Positions 42,274 to 50,066 of a stretch of 50,133 nt of DNA are shown here, piece after piece. The stretch is taken from the NCBI RefSeq assembly GCF_002979415.1, contig NZ_PCOT01000030.1, positions 1-50,133 on the forward strand, in the 5' to 3' direction. This DNA is from Microbacterium sp. MYb72 (GTDB taxonomy: Bacteria > Actinomycetota > Actinomycetes > Actinomycetales > Microbacteriaceae). The position numbers were made by a program, and so were the translations under genes. The notes beneath the pieces are model-generated. The model did not search any database. It saw only the letters and a program-made list of their open reading frames with translations, and was not told where the DNA came from. Each line of letters begins with the position of its first letter. The stretch's first letter is position 1.

Positions 42274-43587
42274 TCAGGCGAACAGCTCGGCGCCGACGTA
42301 CGAGCCCGCTGCGGCGCCGCCGGGGATCGCCCAGATCCCCGAGCCGACGTGGCGGATGTACTCGTTCATCAGGTCGGTCGAGAGGCGCTTCTGCAGGGTG
42401 ATGAACTGCTGCGGGTCGCGCTGGTACGAGAGGAAGAACAGTCCGGCGTCCAGGCGTCCGAGTGCGTTGTTCCCGTCGACGTAGTTGAACCCGCGGCGCA
42501 GGATGCGGATGCCGTCGTTCTGGTCGGGGTGCGCGAGCCGCACGTGCGAGTTCCGGTCGATCGCCGACCCCGAGAACGTCGGCTCGGTGAACTCGTCGCC
42601 ACCCGACAGCGGAGCGCCGCTGCCCTTCTCCCGACCGATGATCGTGTCCTGCTCGCTGAGCCGCACACGGTCCCACGTCTCGATGAGCATCGCGATCTTG
42701 CGCGCGACGAGATAGGAGCCGCCGGCCATCCAGGCGGGCTCGGCGGACGCAGGCACCCAGACGTTCTCCTCCAGCGCCTTCGAATCGTCGGCGAGGATGT
42801 TCGCCGTGCCGTCCTTGAACCCGAAGAGGTTGCGCGGCGTCGCGCCGGCCGATGTGGTGCGCGAGGTCTTGCCGAAGCCCAGCTGCGACCATCGGAGGCG
42901 GGCGCGTCCGAAGGCGATCCGGCTGAGATTCCGGATGGCGTGCACGGCCACCTGCGGATCGTCTGCGCACGCCTGGATGCACAGGTCTCCGTGCGAATGC
43001 GCGGGGTCGAGGTCGTCGCCGAGGAAGGCGGGAAGACGCTCCAGGCCCTCAGGGCGCAGCGCCGCGATGCCGTATCGATCGCCGTCCTCGTTCTCGAAGA
43101 GGGTCGGCCCGAAGCCGATGGTGATCGTGAGCCCGGCCGCGGGAAGCCCCTGCGCCTCGCCGGTGTCGTCCGGCGGCTGCTCGGCGTCGCCGCCCACCGC
43201 TCCGGTCGCGCTCACCTCGAGCCCCTGCGTGATGCGAGAGGCCGCGTACGACCAGTCCTGCAGCAGCGAGATCAGATCGTCGCGGTCGGTGCGGGGCATC
43301 ATGTCGAAGGAGGCGAAGTGCAGGTGCTCCTGCACAGGGGTGGTGATGCCCGCCTGGTGCGCGCCGAAGAAGTCGTAGACGCTCTGCGCGTCGGCATCCG
43401 CCCTCGCCCGTCCGAGCGCGACGCCTCCGGCCAGTCCCCCGCCGACGCCGACGGCGAGTCCGGCCACGCCTCCGCCAAGGGCCAACCCCAGCAGCCCACG
43501 CCTGCTCAGACCCGGAGAAGCGGATGCCGCGGCCCCCGCATCGTCATCCGACACGGGGACAGCGGCATCCGTCTTGCTTTCACTCAC
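42274..43587 (-). CDS. efeB: Deferrochelatase/Dyp-type peroxidase EfeB
   Basis: A 437-residue Dyp-type heme peroxidase of the iron-transport locus. The N-terminus has a Tat signal (LSRRGLLGLALGGGVAG, twin Arg near 28-29) followed by an AxA-like cleavage area, so it is exported folded. FGFKDGTANIL contains the family GxxDG motif, and RLAHPDQND, GGSYLVARKIAMLIETWDRV and FFLSYQRDPQQFI are typical. Start is GTG 43587 with a TACGAT box 6 bases upstream, so it may have its own promoter besides the efeU one. Oxidises Fe2+ or releases heme iron for EfeUO. Confidence 0.95.
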   Translation of the reverse strand: MSESKTDAAVPVSDDDAGAAASASPGLSRRGLLGLALGGGVAGLAVGVGGGLAGGVALGRARADADAQSVYDFFGAHQAGITTPVQEHLHFASFDMMPRTDRDDLISLLQDWSYAASRITQGLEVSATGAVGGDAEQPPDDTGEAQGLPAAGLTITIGFGPTLFENEDGDRYGIAALRPEGLERLPAFLGDDLDPAHSHGDLCIQACADDPQVAVHAIRNLSRIAFGRARLRWSQLGFGKTSRTTSAGATPRNLFGFKDGTANILADDSKALEENVWVPASAEPAWMAGGSYLVARKIAMLIETWDRVRLSEQDTIIGREKGSGAPLSGGDEFTEPTFSGSAIDRNSHVRLAHPDQNDGIRILRRGFNYVDGNNALGRLDAGLFFLSYQRDPQQFITLQKRLSTDLMNEYIRHVGSGIWAIPGGAAAGSYVGAELFA

Positions 43588-43593
43588 CTCGGG

Positions 43594-43599
43594 ATCGTA
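43594..43599 (-). promoter_or_regulatory. -10-like box TACGAT for efeB
   Basis: Minus-strand TACGAT, 6-base gap (CCCGAG), GTG 43587. Lies in the 25-bp efeO-efeB gap. Confidence 0.45.
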
Positions 43600-43612
43600 C
43601 CTGTTCCGTGAG

Positions 43613-44845
43613 TCAGTCGAGGACCGTGCCGGTGAGCTGGGACAGCGGCTCCGCCAGCGCGTTGATCAGGTCGGTGAACTCGCGCTTGTCGTCCTCCGTG
43701 AGCTGCGAGTAGTTCACGAAGCCGTCGGTGAGCGAGCCGTGCTTCGCGAGCGCCGCCTCGAGGGCCGCGTAGCCGTCCTCGATCTCACCCACGAGCTTCT
43801 TGCCCTCGGCGCCCTGCGCCTCGGCGAAGTCCTGCACGAGCGAGAAGGCCATCTTCGACCCCTCGACGTTGGCGGCGAAGTCGTAGAGGTCGGTGCCGGA
43901 CCACCAGTCCTCCTCGCCGGAGATCTTGCCCGTCGCGACCTCGTCGAGCAGCGCGATCGCGCCGTTCGAGATGCCGCCGATGCCCTGGTCGTCGAGCGCC
44001 GTGGTGAAGTCCTTCGAGTGCACGTAGTCGTACAGCTCCTGGGTGTCGGCGATCAGCTGATCACCGTAACCCGCGCGCTCCTCGGGCGTGGACGGCGCCC
44101 AGTCCTGCCAGGCGGGAGTCTCTCCGTCGGCGTTCAGCGCGTCCTGCGCAGGCACCCAGAGGTCCTTCTCGATGCGGTGGAATCCCGTCCAGTCGAGCCC
44201 TTCGGCGACGGCGTCGACCTCGCGGTAGTCGATCCTCGGGTCGAGGTCACCCAGAGCCTCAGCCACCGGCTCGATGCGCTCGTAGAACGCCCGGGTCTGC
44301 GGGAAGAGCGTGCGCGCGGTCTCGTCGTCTCCCGACTCGTACGCGGCCACGAGGGCGTCGACCGCGGGGACGAGCTGACCGACCTGGTCCTTCACGAAGG
44401 CCGCGTAGAGGTCGACGGCCTTCTGCTTCTGCTCGGCATCCTCTCCGGTGACGGCGACGCGGTCACCCGTGACGGTGAACTCGGCCTTGCCGACGCCGTC
44501 GCCGATCATGCCGGGCTTGCAGAGCGTGTAGTAGGTGCCGGGCTGCGCAACGACCGTGAGGGTGCGCGACGCGGCGGGGGCGATGTTCTCGACCTCTCCG
44601 ACGATGCGGAGGCCGTCCTCGGCCAGCAGGTAGAACTCGCTGGTCTGGCCGCTGGTGTTCTTGACGTCGAAGACCAGCGTGCCGCTCTTCGCGGTGGCGC
44701 CAGAGACGTCGCACGCGCTGTCGGTCGAGGAGACGTCGAACGAGGCGCCAGCGGCGACGTCGGCCTTGGCGACGCAGCCGCTCAGGACGAGCGCTGCCGC
44801 GCCTGCGGCGGCGAGGGCACCGAGGATCCGGCGAGAGGTGGTCAT
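43613..44845 (-). CDS. efeO: Iron uptake lipoprotein EfeO
   Basis: A 410-residue EfeO. The signal peptide ends in a lipobox LSGC (Cys24), so it is anchored on the outer face of the membrane. A cupredoxin-like domain (about 35-135, with GTYYTLCKPGMIG) precedes the M75 peptidase-like domain, whose HxxE metal motif is in WTGFHRIEKDLW. ISNGAIALLDEVATGKISGE and WWSGTDLYDF are typical. Start ATG 44845 overlaps the efeU stop by four bases (ATGA). It binds Fe for delivery to EfeU. Confidence 0.96.
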   Translation of the reverse strand: MTTSRRILGALAAAGAAALVLSGCVAKADVAAGASFDVSSTDSACDVSGATAKSGTLVFDVKNTSGQTSEFYLLAEDGLRIVGEVENIAPAASRTLTVVAQPGTYYTLCKPGMIGDGVGKAEFTVTGDRVAVTGEDAEQKQKAVDLYAAFVKDQVGQLVPAVDALVAAYESGDDETARTLFPQTRAFYERIEPVAEALGDLDPRIDYREVDAVAEGLDWTGFHRIEKDLWVPAQDALNADGETPAWQDWAPSTPEERAGYGDQLIADTQELYDYVHSKDFTTALDDQGIGGISNGAIALLDEVATGKISGEEDWWSGTDLYDFAANVEGSKMAFSLVQDFAEAQGAEGKKLVGEIEDGYAALEAALAKHGSLTDGFVNYSQLTEDDKREFTDLINALAEPLSQLTGTVLD

Positions 44846-45786
44846 GCTGCTCCTTGCTGTGTGAGTGAAGGCGTCGCGGCGTTCTCGACCGGCGCGACCG
44901 CCGCACGAGCGGTCCTGCGGCCGCGAAGACCGCGGAGGAAGAAGAATCCGACGACGAGGATGTAGACGGCCCAGACCACGACCTGAAGCCAGGACATCTG
45001 CGGGCGGAAGCCGATCGTGGCCTGGAGGATCGTCGCCCACGTGCTGTCCGGCGCGATCGCCGAGCTGACGTCGAACGCCCACCCGAACGGGAAGGCGGTC
45101 CAGCCGATGCCGACCGCGCCGGTGACGGGATCGATGGGAGCGAGCGGACTGAACGGGCCGGGGAGCGCGCCGGCCTCCTGCAGGTCCATGATCGCGTAGG
45201 CGAGGACCCCCGCGGCGACGATCACCAGGAATGCACCTGTCCAGGCGAAGAAGCGCCTGGTATCGAGGCGGACGGCGCCGCGTGCGAGGAGCCAGCCGAC
45301 GACGACGGCGACCAGGAGACCGAGAAGGGCGCCGACGACGGCCAGCGGGGCATCCCCGAACGACTGCACCATCGACCACAGCAGCAGCGTCGTCTCGATG
45401 CCCTCCCGCGCCACGGAGACGAAGCCGATCGCGACCAGCGCCCAGAGCCCGCCCTGGGTGAGCGCTCGATCGATGCCGCCCTCGAGCGTCGCCTTCATCG
45501 CCCGCCCGGCCTTCTGCATCCAGAAGATCATCCAGGTGACCATCGCGACGGCGAGGAGCGACATCAGCCCGCCGATGAGCTCCTGTGCGCCCGGGGCGAG
45601 CGCGTACGCGCCGAACGTGAGAACGGCGCCGAAGACGATCGCCAGCGTGATCGCGAGACCGATGCCGATCCACAGCCGAGGCAGAGCGTCGCGGCGACCG
45701 AGCCTGCGGAGATAGGCGACGAGGATGCCGACGACGAGCGCGGCTTCGAGGCCCTCACGAAGGCCGATCAGAAAGCTGGCGAGCAC
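44842..45786 (-). CDS. efeU: FTR1-type ferrous/ferric iron permease EfeU
   Basis: A 314-residue membrane permease with seven helices. The two iron-passage REGLE motifs are present: REGLE at 10-14 (GLREGLEAALVVGIL) and REGIE at 127-131 (SVAREGIETTLL). The C-terminal tail is cytoplasmic and basic. Start GTG 45786. First gene of efeUOB; a palindrome resembling a DtxR/IdeR box lies 28 bases upstream, so expression is presumably repressed by iron. Confidence 0.96.
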   Translation of the reverse strand: MLASFLIGLREGLEAALVVGILVAYLRRLGRRDALPRLWIGIGLAITLAIVFGAVLTFGAYALAPGAQELIGGLMSLLAVAMVTWMIFWMQKAGRAMKATLEGGIDRALTQGGLWALVAIGFVSVAREGIETTLLLWSMVQSFGDAPLAVVGALLGLLVAVVVGWLLARGAVRLDTRRFFAWTGAFLVIVAAGVLAYAIMDLQEAGALPGPFSPLAPIDPVTGAVGIGWTAFPFGWAFDVSSAIAPDSTWATILQATIGFRPQMSWLQVVVWAVYILVVGFFFLRGLRGRRTARAAVAPVENAATPSLTQQGAA

Positions 45787-45814
45787 GGGTGGAGACTCTC
45801 TCGATACGGACGAA

Positions 45815-45832
45815 GGTAAGGCATCCCTTACC
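45815..45832. promoter_or_regulatory. Candidate DtxR/IdeR iron box of efeUOB
   Basis: GGTAAGGCATCCCTTACC has 7-bp palindromic arms and resembles the actinobacterial iron-repressor box (TTAGGTnAGnCTnACCTAA). It lies 28 bases before efeU. It is also ~95 bases from the divergent oxygenase start, so control is likely of efeU only. Assignment inferred from motif and context. Confidence 0.7.
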
Positions 45833-45925
45833 GATGAGACTTTAGCACCTGCGCATCACCCGCTCGAATGCCGTCACGCTCGGTAATGCTCTGAAACACT
45901 CGGCGCCGGTGCCCCACAGCCGATC

Positions 45926-45931
45926 TACTCT
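45926..45931 (+). promoter_or_regulatory. -10-like box TACTCT for the oxygenase
   Basis: TACTCT, 6-base gap (CGGGAC), ATG 45938. Confidence 0.5.
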
Positions 45932-45937
45932 CGGGAC

Positions 45938-46942
45938 ATGGCTGAACTCTCGCTCCCGATCCTCGACCTCTCCCAGCTCGATGCAGGCCCGGAGGCGGCC
46001 GCACGGTTCCGCGACGACCTGCGGAAGGCGACCCACGACGTCGGCTTCTTCTACCTCACCGGCACCGGCGTCTCGTCGGACCTCGAAGCCCGGCTCCACC
46101 GCGCGGCCCTCGACTTCTTCGCTCTGCCGGAGGACGACAAGCTCGCGATCGAGAACGTGAACAGCCCGCACTTCCGCGGCTACACCCGCATCGGCGGAGA
46201 GCGCACGCAGGGGAAGGTCGACTGGCGCGAGCAGATCGACATCGGCCCCGAGCGCCCGGCGGTCGACGACGGCCCCGCCTTCAACCGACTGATCGGACCG
46301 AACCTGTGGCCCGATGCCCAGCCGGAGCTCCGTGACGTCGTCGGCGAGTGGCACGAGACCCTCTCCGATGTCTCCCGCAGGCTGCTGCGCGCCTGGGCGC
46401 AGGCCCTGGGCGCCGAGGAGTCGTACTTCGACGAGCACTTCGGCGAGCCCTCCACACTCATCAAGATCGTCCGCTATCCCGGCACCCACGAGCCCGAGCC
46501 GCAGCAGGGCGTCGGCGCACACAAGGACTCCGGCGTGCTGACCCTGCTCTGGGTCGAGCCGGGCAAGGGCGGCCTCCAGGTCGAGCGGGACGGATCGTGG
46601 GTCGACGCGCCTCCCGTGCCCGGCGCCTTCGTCGTGAACATCGGCGAGCTGCTCGAGTACGCGACAGGAGGCTACCTCAAGGCCACGAATCACCGCGTCG
46701 TCTCCCCGCAGGCGCCGGACGAGCGCATCTCGATCCCGTTCTTCTTCAACCCCGCGCTGGACAAGCGGCTGCCGCTCATCGAGCTGCCCGACGACCTCGC
46801 GGCCGAGGCGACCGGGGTCACCGAGGACCCGAGCAACCCCATCCACGCGCTCTACGGAGAGAACGCGCTGAAGTCCCGGCTGCGCGCGCACCCCGACGTG
46901 GCGGCGATCCACCACGCGGACCTGGTGGCGGCGACCGTCTGA
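45938..46942 (+). CDS. 2-oxoglutarate/Fe(II) oxygenase, isopenicillin N synthase family
   Basis: A 334-residue non-heme iron dioxygenase. The N-terminal DIOX_N domain (LPILDLSQLD, VGFFYLTGTGV, FFALPEDDK) precedes the double-stranded beta-helix. Iron ligands are His195, Asp197 (AHKDSGVLTLL) and His252 (TNHRVV); the 2-oxoglutarate RxS is Arg263/Ser265 (ERISIPFFF), so 2OG is probably used, unlike true IPNS enzymes that take no 2OG. Substrate unknown. A hairpin terminator follows the stop. Confidence 0.9.
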   Translation: MAELSLPILDLSQLDAGPEAAARFRDDLRKATHDVGFFYLTGTGVSSDLEARLHRAALDFFALPEDDKLAIENVNSPHFRGYTRIGGERTQGKVDWREQIDIGPERPAVDDGPAFNRLIGPNLWPDAQPELRDVVGEWHETLSDVSRRLLRAWAQALGAEESYFDEHFGEPSTLIKIVRYPGTHEPEPQQGVGAHKDSGVLTLLWVEPGKGGLQVERDGSWVDAPPVPGAFVVNIGELLEYATGGYLKATNHRVVSPQAPDERISIPFFFNPALDKRLPLIELPDDLAAEATGVTEDPSNPIHALYGENALKSRLRAHPDVAAIHHADLVAATV

Positions 46943-46943
46943 C

Positions 46944-46967
46944 CCGACGGCGCTTCCGTTCCGTCGG
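46944..46967 (+). terminator. Hairpin terminator after the oxygenase
   Basis: CCGACGG (46944-46950) pairs with CCGTCGG (46961-46967) around a 10-base loop, directly after the stop. The rest of the 154-bp gap to 47097 shows no gene. Confidence 0.65.
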
Positions 46968-47096
46968 TACTGCCGCCCCCTTGCAAGGCTCGGCCGGCCT
47001 CCAAAGGCGTGCCGGCGGGGTCGGCGCCGTGCAACGTGCCCGCCGTCGGCATCCCCGCCGAGGTCGTCCGTCGCCGCGGCGAACTCGCGAGAGACG

Positions 47097-47420
47097 TCAG
47101 AACCCGACGTGCCCGCCGAGCTCGACGATCTCGCGCAGCGCGCGCAGATGCCCGGAGAAGGCACTCATTCCTGCCGGAGTGGAGCGCACCCAGGTGCGAG
47201 GCCGGCTTCCCGCGCTCCCCTTGCGTGCTCGCACGTAGCCGGCGGCCTGCAGGTGCGAGATCGCTTTGCTGAGGGCGGAGTCGTTCGCCTGGAGGATGTC
47301 GGCGAGCGTCGCGAAGTCGAGTTCGACGCCTTCTCCGAGCGATGCCATCAGCGAGAACCTGATGGGCGAGGCGAAGTTGTCGTCGAGACGTGTCCGCGGA
47401 TGGGCGTCGCGTTCGGTCAT
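47097..47420 (-). CDS. Winged-helix transcriptional regulator
   Basis: A 107-residue single-domain DNA-binding protein. FASPIRFSLMASLGEGVELD, FATLADILQANDSALSKAIS and HLQAAGYVRARKGSAG (recognition helix and wing) match the PF13601/ArsR-like winged helix group. No metal-binding cysteines are seen, so metal sensing is unlikely. The ATG overlaps the stop of the preceding membrane-protein gene (ATGA). Two tandem palindromes lie upstream of the operon, so it is probably autoregulated. Confidence 0.9.
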   Translation of the reverse strand: MTERDAHPRTRLDDNFASPIRFSLMASLGEGVELDFATLADILQANDSALSKAISHLQAAGYVRARKGSAGSRPRTWVRSTPAGMSAFSGHLRALREIVELGGHVGF

Positions 47421-48322
47421 CTCCCCTCCGAGGGGGCCTCGGCCGTCGTCGACGGCTCGTCGACCGGCGCGGGCAGACACGCAGCGATGCACAGCAGCGC
47501 TGCGGCTGCTGCGGCCGCTCCCAGGGCCGACGGCAGGGTCACGGCGTCGGAGTACGCACGCTGGAGCGCGAGCCAGGTGACCACGCCCATGCTCGACAGG
47601 TAGGCCGCGATCTGAGGCCACCGCCAGTACCGTCCGAGCGCCTGCGGGCCGGCATCCGTCGCCCAGAGGAACAGCCACACGACCACGGCCATCATCACGA
47701 GGATGCCGACGATCGAACCGAGCAGCGCGTTCTCGATGCCGATCGACAGCGCGGCGACGCCGATCAGGATGCCGAGGCCCGCGGTGGCGGCTCGAGTCTG
47801 GCCCGGCAACGGCTCCCGCGGTCTCGCGGGTCGCCGTTCCTGACCTCGCTCGCGCCACAGCAGGGCAGCGCCGTAACCGCCGAACCCCAGAAGAATGGCG
47901 AGGCCGGGGATGAAGTTCATCCACAGCGGGCGGTTCTGCGCGTCGATGAGGATCAGCAGGAAGAGCGCGACCATCGCGACGCCGTAGACGACCACCGCTA
48001 CGACCGACCACGGCCTCGGGCCGAACGCCCGCCACTGCACGCCCGCGCGCTCGGCGAACCCTGCGCTGATCTGACCCGTGACGATGATCAGGAAGATGAA
48101 CGGCTGCGTCGACGTCGCGTCCGCGCGATTGACCAGCAGCAGGGCGGTGATGAGGATGGCGATGGCGATGCCGCTGAGAACGGCCTGCCACGACGACGCA
48201 CGCCGGTCGACGCGCTCGTCACGACGACGGTGCACCTCCTCGACCTCGTCGAGGTACTGGCGCGCGACATCAGCGGACGGCGGAGCGAGCGGTGCGGTGC
48301 CGTCGATCGGCTTCTGTTCCAT
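47417..48322 (-). CDS. Multi-pass membrane protein of the regulator operon
   Basis: A 301-residue protein with an N-terminal cytoplasmic stretch (QYLDEVEEVHRRRDERVDRR, likely helical) and about eight hydrophobic helices. No transporter signature is recognised. Start ATG 48322. Its promoter carries two tandem palindromes, and the last gene of the operon is a winged-helix regulator: a small membrane-protein/repressor pair. Role unknown; it could sense or respond to membrane state. Confidence 0.85.
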   Translation of the reverse strand: MEQKPIDGTAPLAPPSADVARQYLDEVEEVHRRRDERVDRRASSWQAVLSGIAIAILITALLLVNRADATSTQPFIFLIIVTGQISAGFAERAGVQWRAFGPRPWSVVAVVVYGVAMVALFLLILIDAQNRPLWMNFIPGLAILLGFGGYGAALLWRERGQERRPARPREPLPGQTRAATAGLGILIGVAALSIGIENALLGSIVGILVMMAVVVWLFLWATDAGPQALGRYWRWPQIAAYLSSMGVVTWLALQRAYSDAVTLPSALGAAAAAAALLCIAACLPAPVDEPSTTAEAPSEGR

Positions 48323-48333
48323 GATGACCCCCG

Positions 48334-48349
48334 GTTTCCATCGGGAAAG
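48334..48349. promoter_or_regulatory. Tandem operator 1 of the regulator operon
   Basis: GTTTCCATCGGGAAAG is a near-palindrome (TTTCC/GGAAA arms) 11 bases before the operon start codon, just downstream of the expected transcription start. Confidence 0.65.
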
Positions 48350-48356
48350 CTTCTTA

Positions 48357-48372
48357 CTTTCCTACGGGAAAG
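48357..48372. promoter_or_regulatory. Tandem operator 2 overlapping the -10 region
   Basis: CTTTCCTACGGGAAAG has perfect 6-bp arms (CTTTCC/GGAAAG). Centre-to-centre distance to operator 1 is 23 bases, about two helical turns. It covers the -10 of the candidate promoter. Confidence 0.7.
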
Positions 48373-48387
48373 AAGCCGGGTCGTCAA
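48359..48387 (-). promoter_or_regulatory. Promoter of the regulator operon
   Basis: On the minus strand TTGACG (48382-48387) is followed 17 bases later by TAGGAA (48359-48364). The -10 lies within operator 2, so bound repressor would block it. Confidence 0.5.
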
Positions 48388-48399
48388 CCTGGACATGAC

Positions 48400-48428
48400 G
48401 AAGGCCGCCCACACCGTGGGCGGCCTTC
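48400..48428. terminator. rpsO terminator hairpin
   Basis: GAAGGCCGCCC (48400-48410) pairs perfectly with GGGCGGCCTTC (48418-48428), loop of 7. It lies 40 bases past the rpsO stop and upstream of the regulator operon promoter. Confidence 0.85.
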
Positions 48429-48468
48429 TCAAGAATGTTCTGCGCGATTGAACGCTGGGCTCAATGCC

Positions 48469-48738
48469 TTATCGACGCAGTCCGAGACGCTCGATGAGCG
48501 AGCGGTAACGGTTGATGTCGATGTCCTGGAGGTAACCCAGGAGACGGCGGCGCTGACCGACGAGCAGGAACAGGCCACGACGCGAGTGGTGGTCGTGCTT
48601 GTGCTCCTTGAGGTGCTCGGTGAGGTCCTTGATGCGCTGCGTCAGCATTGCGACCTGCACCTCGGGGGATCCGGTGTCACCGGGGTGCGTCGCGTACTCT
48701 TCGATGATCGCCTTCTTGACGTCTGCTTCCAGTGCCAT
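48469..48738 (-). CDS. rpsO: Ribosomal protein uS15
   Basis: An 89-residue S15, an early-binding 30S protein. [54 protein letters not shown] and [11 protein letters not shown] cover the full family. Start ATG 48738 with a purine-rich GAGAGGGGA about 8 bases upstream. A TAGACT box near 48829-48834 (minus) would give a ~90-nt leader that contains a GGTGCCCGGCACC palindrome (48766-48778). Usually pnp follows immediately; here it is separated by ~20 kb. Confidence 0.97.
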   Translation of the reverse strand: MALEADVKKAIIEEYATHPGDTGSPEVQVAMLTQRIKDLTEHLKEHKHDHHSRRGLFLLVGQRRRLLGYLQDIDINRYRSLIERLGLRR

Positions 48739-48892
48739 AGATTCGATCCCCTCTCTGCTTGTTGCGCGGTGCCCGGCACCTGATGTGCGAGCTCTCTTTA
48801 TCCGCGGCCGATCAAACGGCAACCTGAAGAGTCTACCAGCCATCCGGCCCCACGGGCGACCATGCGCGGCGCCCGCTCCCCCGCCCCTCGGA

Positions 48893-48898
48893 TACGCT
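48893..48898 (+). promoter_or_regulatory. -10-like box TACGCT upstream of the MFS gene
   Basis: TACGCT is followed after exactly 6 bases by GTG 48905, which opens a 7-codon ORF, not the MFS frame. Confidence 0.45.
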
Positions 48899-48904
48899 CG
48901 GAGG

Positions 48905-48928
48905 GTGCAGGACCGAGAAGAACAGTGA
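48905..48928 (+). CDS. Candidate 7-codon leaderless leader ORF
   Basis: GTG 48905 reads (V/M)QDREEQ and stops at TGA 48926-48928. The stop overlaps the MFS start GTG 48925 by four bases (GTGA), the same overlap used by several operon pairs in this window. The start sits 6 bases from a TACGCT box. This suggests a short leaderless ORF that feeds ribosomes to the MFS gene. Inference only. Confidence 0.35.
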   Translation: MQDREEQ

Positions 48929-50066
48929 GCGCGACGCGCGGCCATCTCATCGATCTGACCCCGCTGCGGCGGAGCCCGGCGTTCGCCAGGATGTGGATCG
49001 GATCCACACTCACCGGCATCGGCGGGCAGCTCACCATCGTCACCGTGATGCTGCACGTGTTCTCCCTCACGCACAGCACCTTCGCCGTGTCCATGATCGC
49101 GGTGGCGGGGCTCGTGCCGATGATCCTCGCGGGCCTGTACGGCGGCATGCTCGCCGACGCCTTCGACCGCCGTCTCGTCGCGTTGATCGCCGCCACCGTG
49201 ACGTTCGCCTCGACGGCCCTCCTCGCCGCACTCACCTGGACCGGCATGGAGACGATCTGGTGGCTCTACGCGCTCAGCATGATCAACTCCGCCGCGAACT
49301 CGGTGGGCATGGCCACCCGCACCGCGATCGTGCCCCGTCTGATCCCGAGAGATCAGCTCGCGGCGGCATCCGCGCTGAACGGCGTCGCGTTCGGGCTCAC
49401 CGTCATGGCGGGGCCAGCGCTGGCCGGCATCCTCGTCGCCCTGACTGGGTACGGCTGGACGTACTCGATCGACGTCGTGCTCATGCTGTCGATGTTCCTC
49501 GGGCTGTGGACGCTCCCGGCGCTGCGCCCCGAGGGCGAGACCGTGCGGCCGGGCCTCGAGTCTCTCAAGGACGGCTGGCGCTTCCTTCGCAGGGCCGGGA
49601 ACATCCGGATGCAGTACATCCTCGACATCGTCGCGATGACCTTCGGGCAGCCGCTCGTGCTCTTCCCCGCGCTGGGCACGGTGATCCTCGGCGGAGGCGC
49701 CGTCACCACCGGCCTGCTCACCGCGGCCGTCGCCGTCGGCACCTTCGGATCGAGTCTGCTCTCCGGCCGCGTTGTGCAGTACCGGTGGCACGGACGCGGT
49801 ATCGCGAGAGCCGTCGAGGCGTACGGAGCCGCGATCGCCCTGTTCGGCCTGGTCCTGCTCATCGGCGCCCTCACCGGCTCGGCCACCGAGAGATCTCCGA
49901 GCATCCCCCTCATCGTGGCCGCCTGCGTCGCGCTCGCCCTCTCAGGAGCCTCCGACAACGTGAGCTCGATCTACCGCAACACGATGATGCAGGCCGCCGT
50001 GCCCGACACCATGAGAGGACGCCTCCAGGGAGTCTTCATCATCGTGGTCGCGGGCGGGCCTCGGGT
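48925..50066 (+). CDS. MFS exporter, 3' incomplete
   Basis: A major-facilitator transporter resembling the transmembrane secretion effector/EntS group (PF05977). Helices are regularly spaced from [40 protein letters not shown] is the MFS loop 2-3 motif and [20 protein letters not shown] a TM5 region. Coding is convincing to [18 protein letters not shown] near 50066; after that the frame meets a chimeric junction and reads an unrelated ALRGRSR before a stop at 50094. About 30-60 C-terminal residues are missing. Start GTG 48925 is the only well-placed start. Substrate unknown. Confidence 0.85.

Noticed and set aside
28464..48322. Accessory block as a prophage, ICE or genomic island
   Set aside because: No integrase, transposase, tRNA target, att repeats or clear composition change. 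The genes are ordinary metabolic and transport functions.
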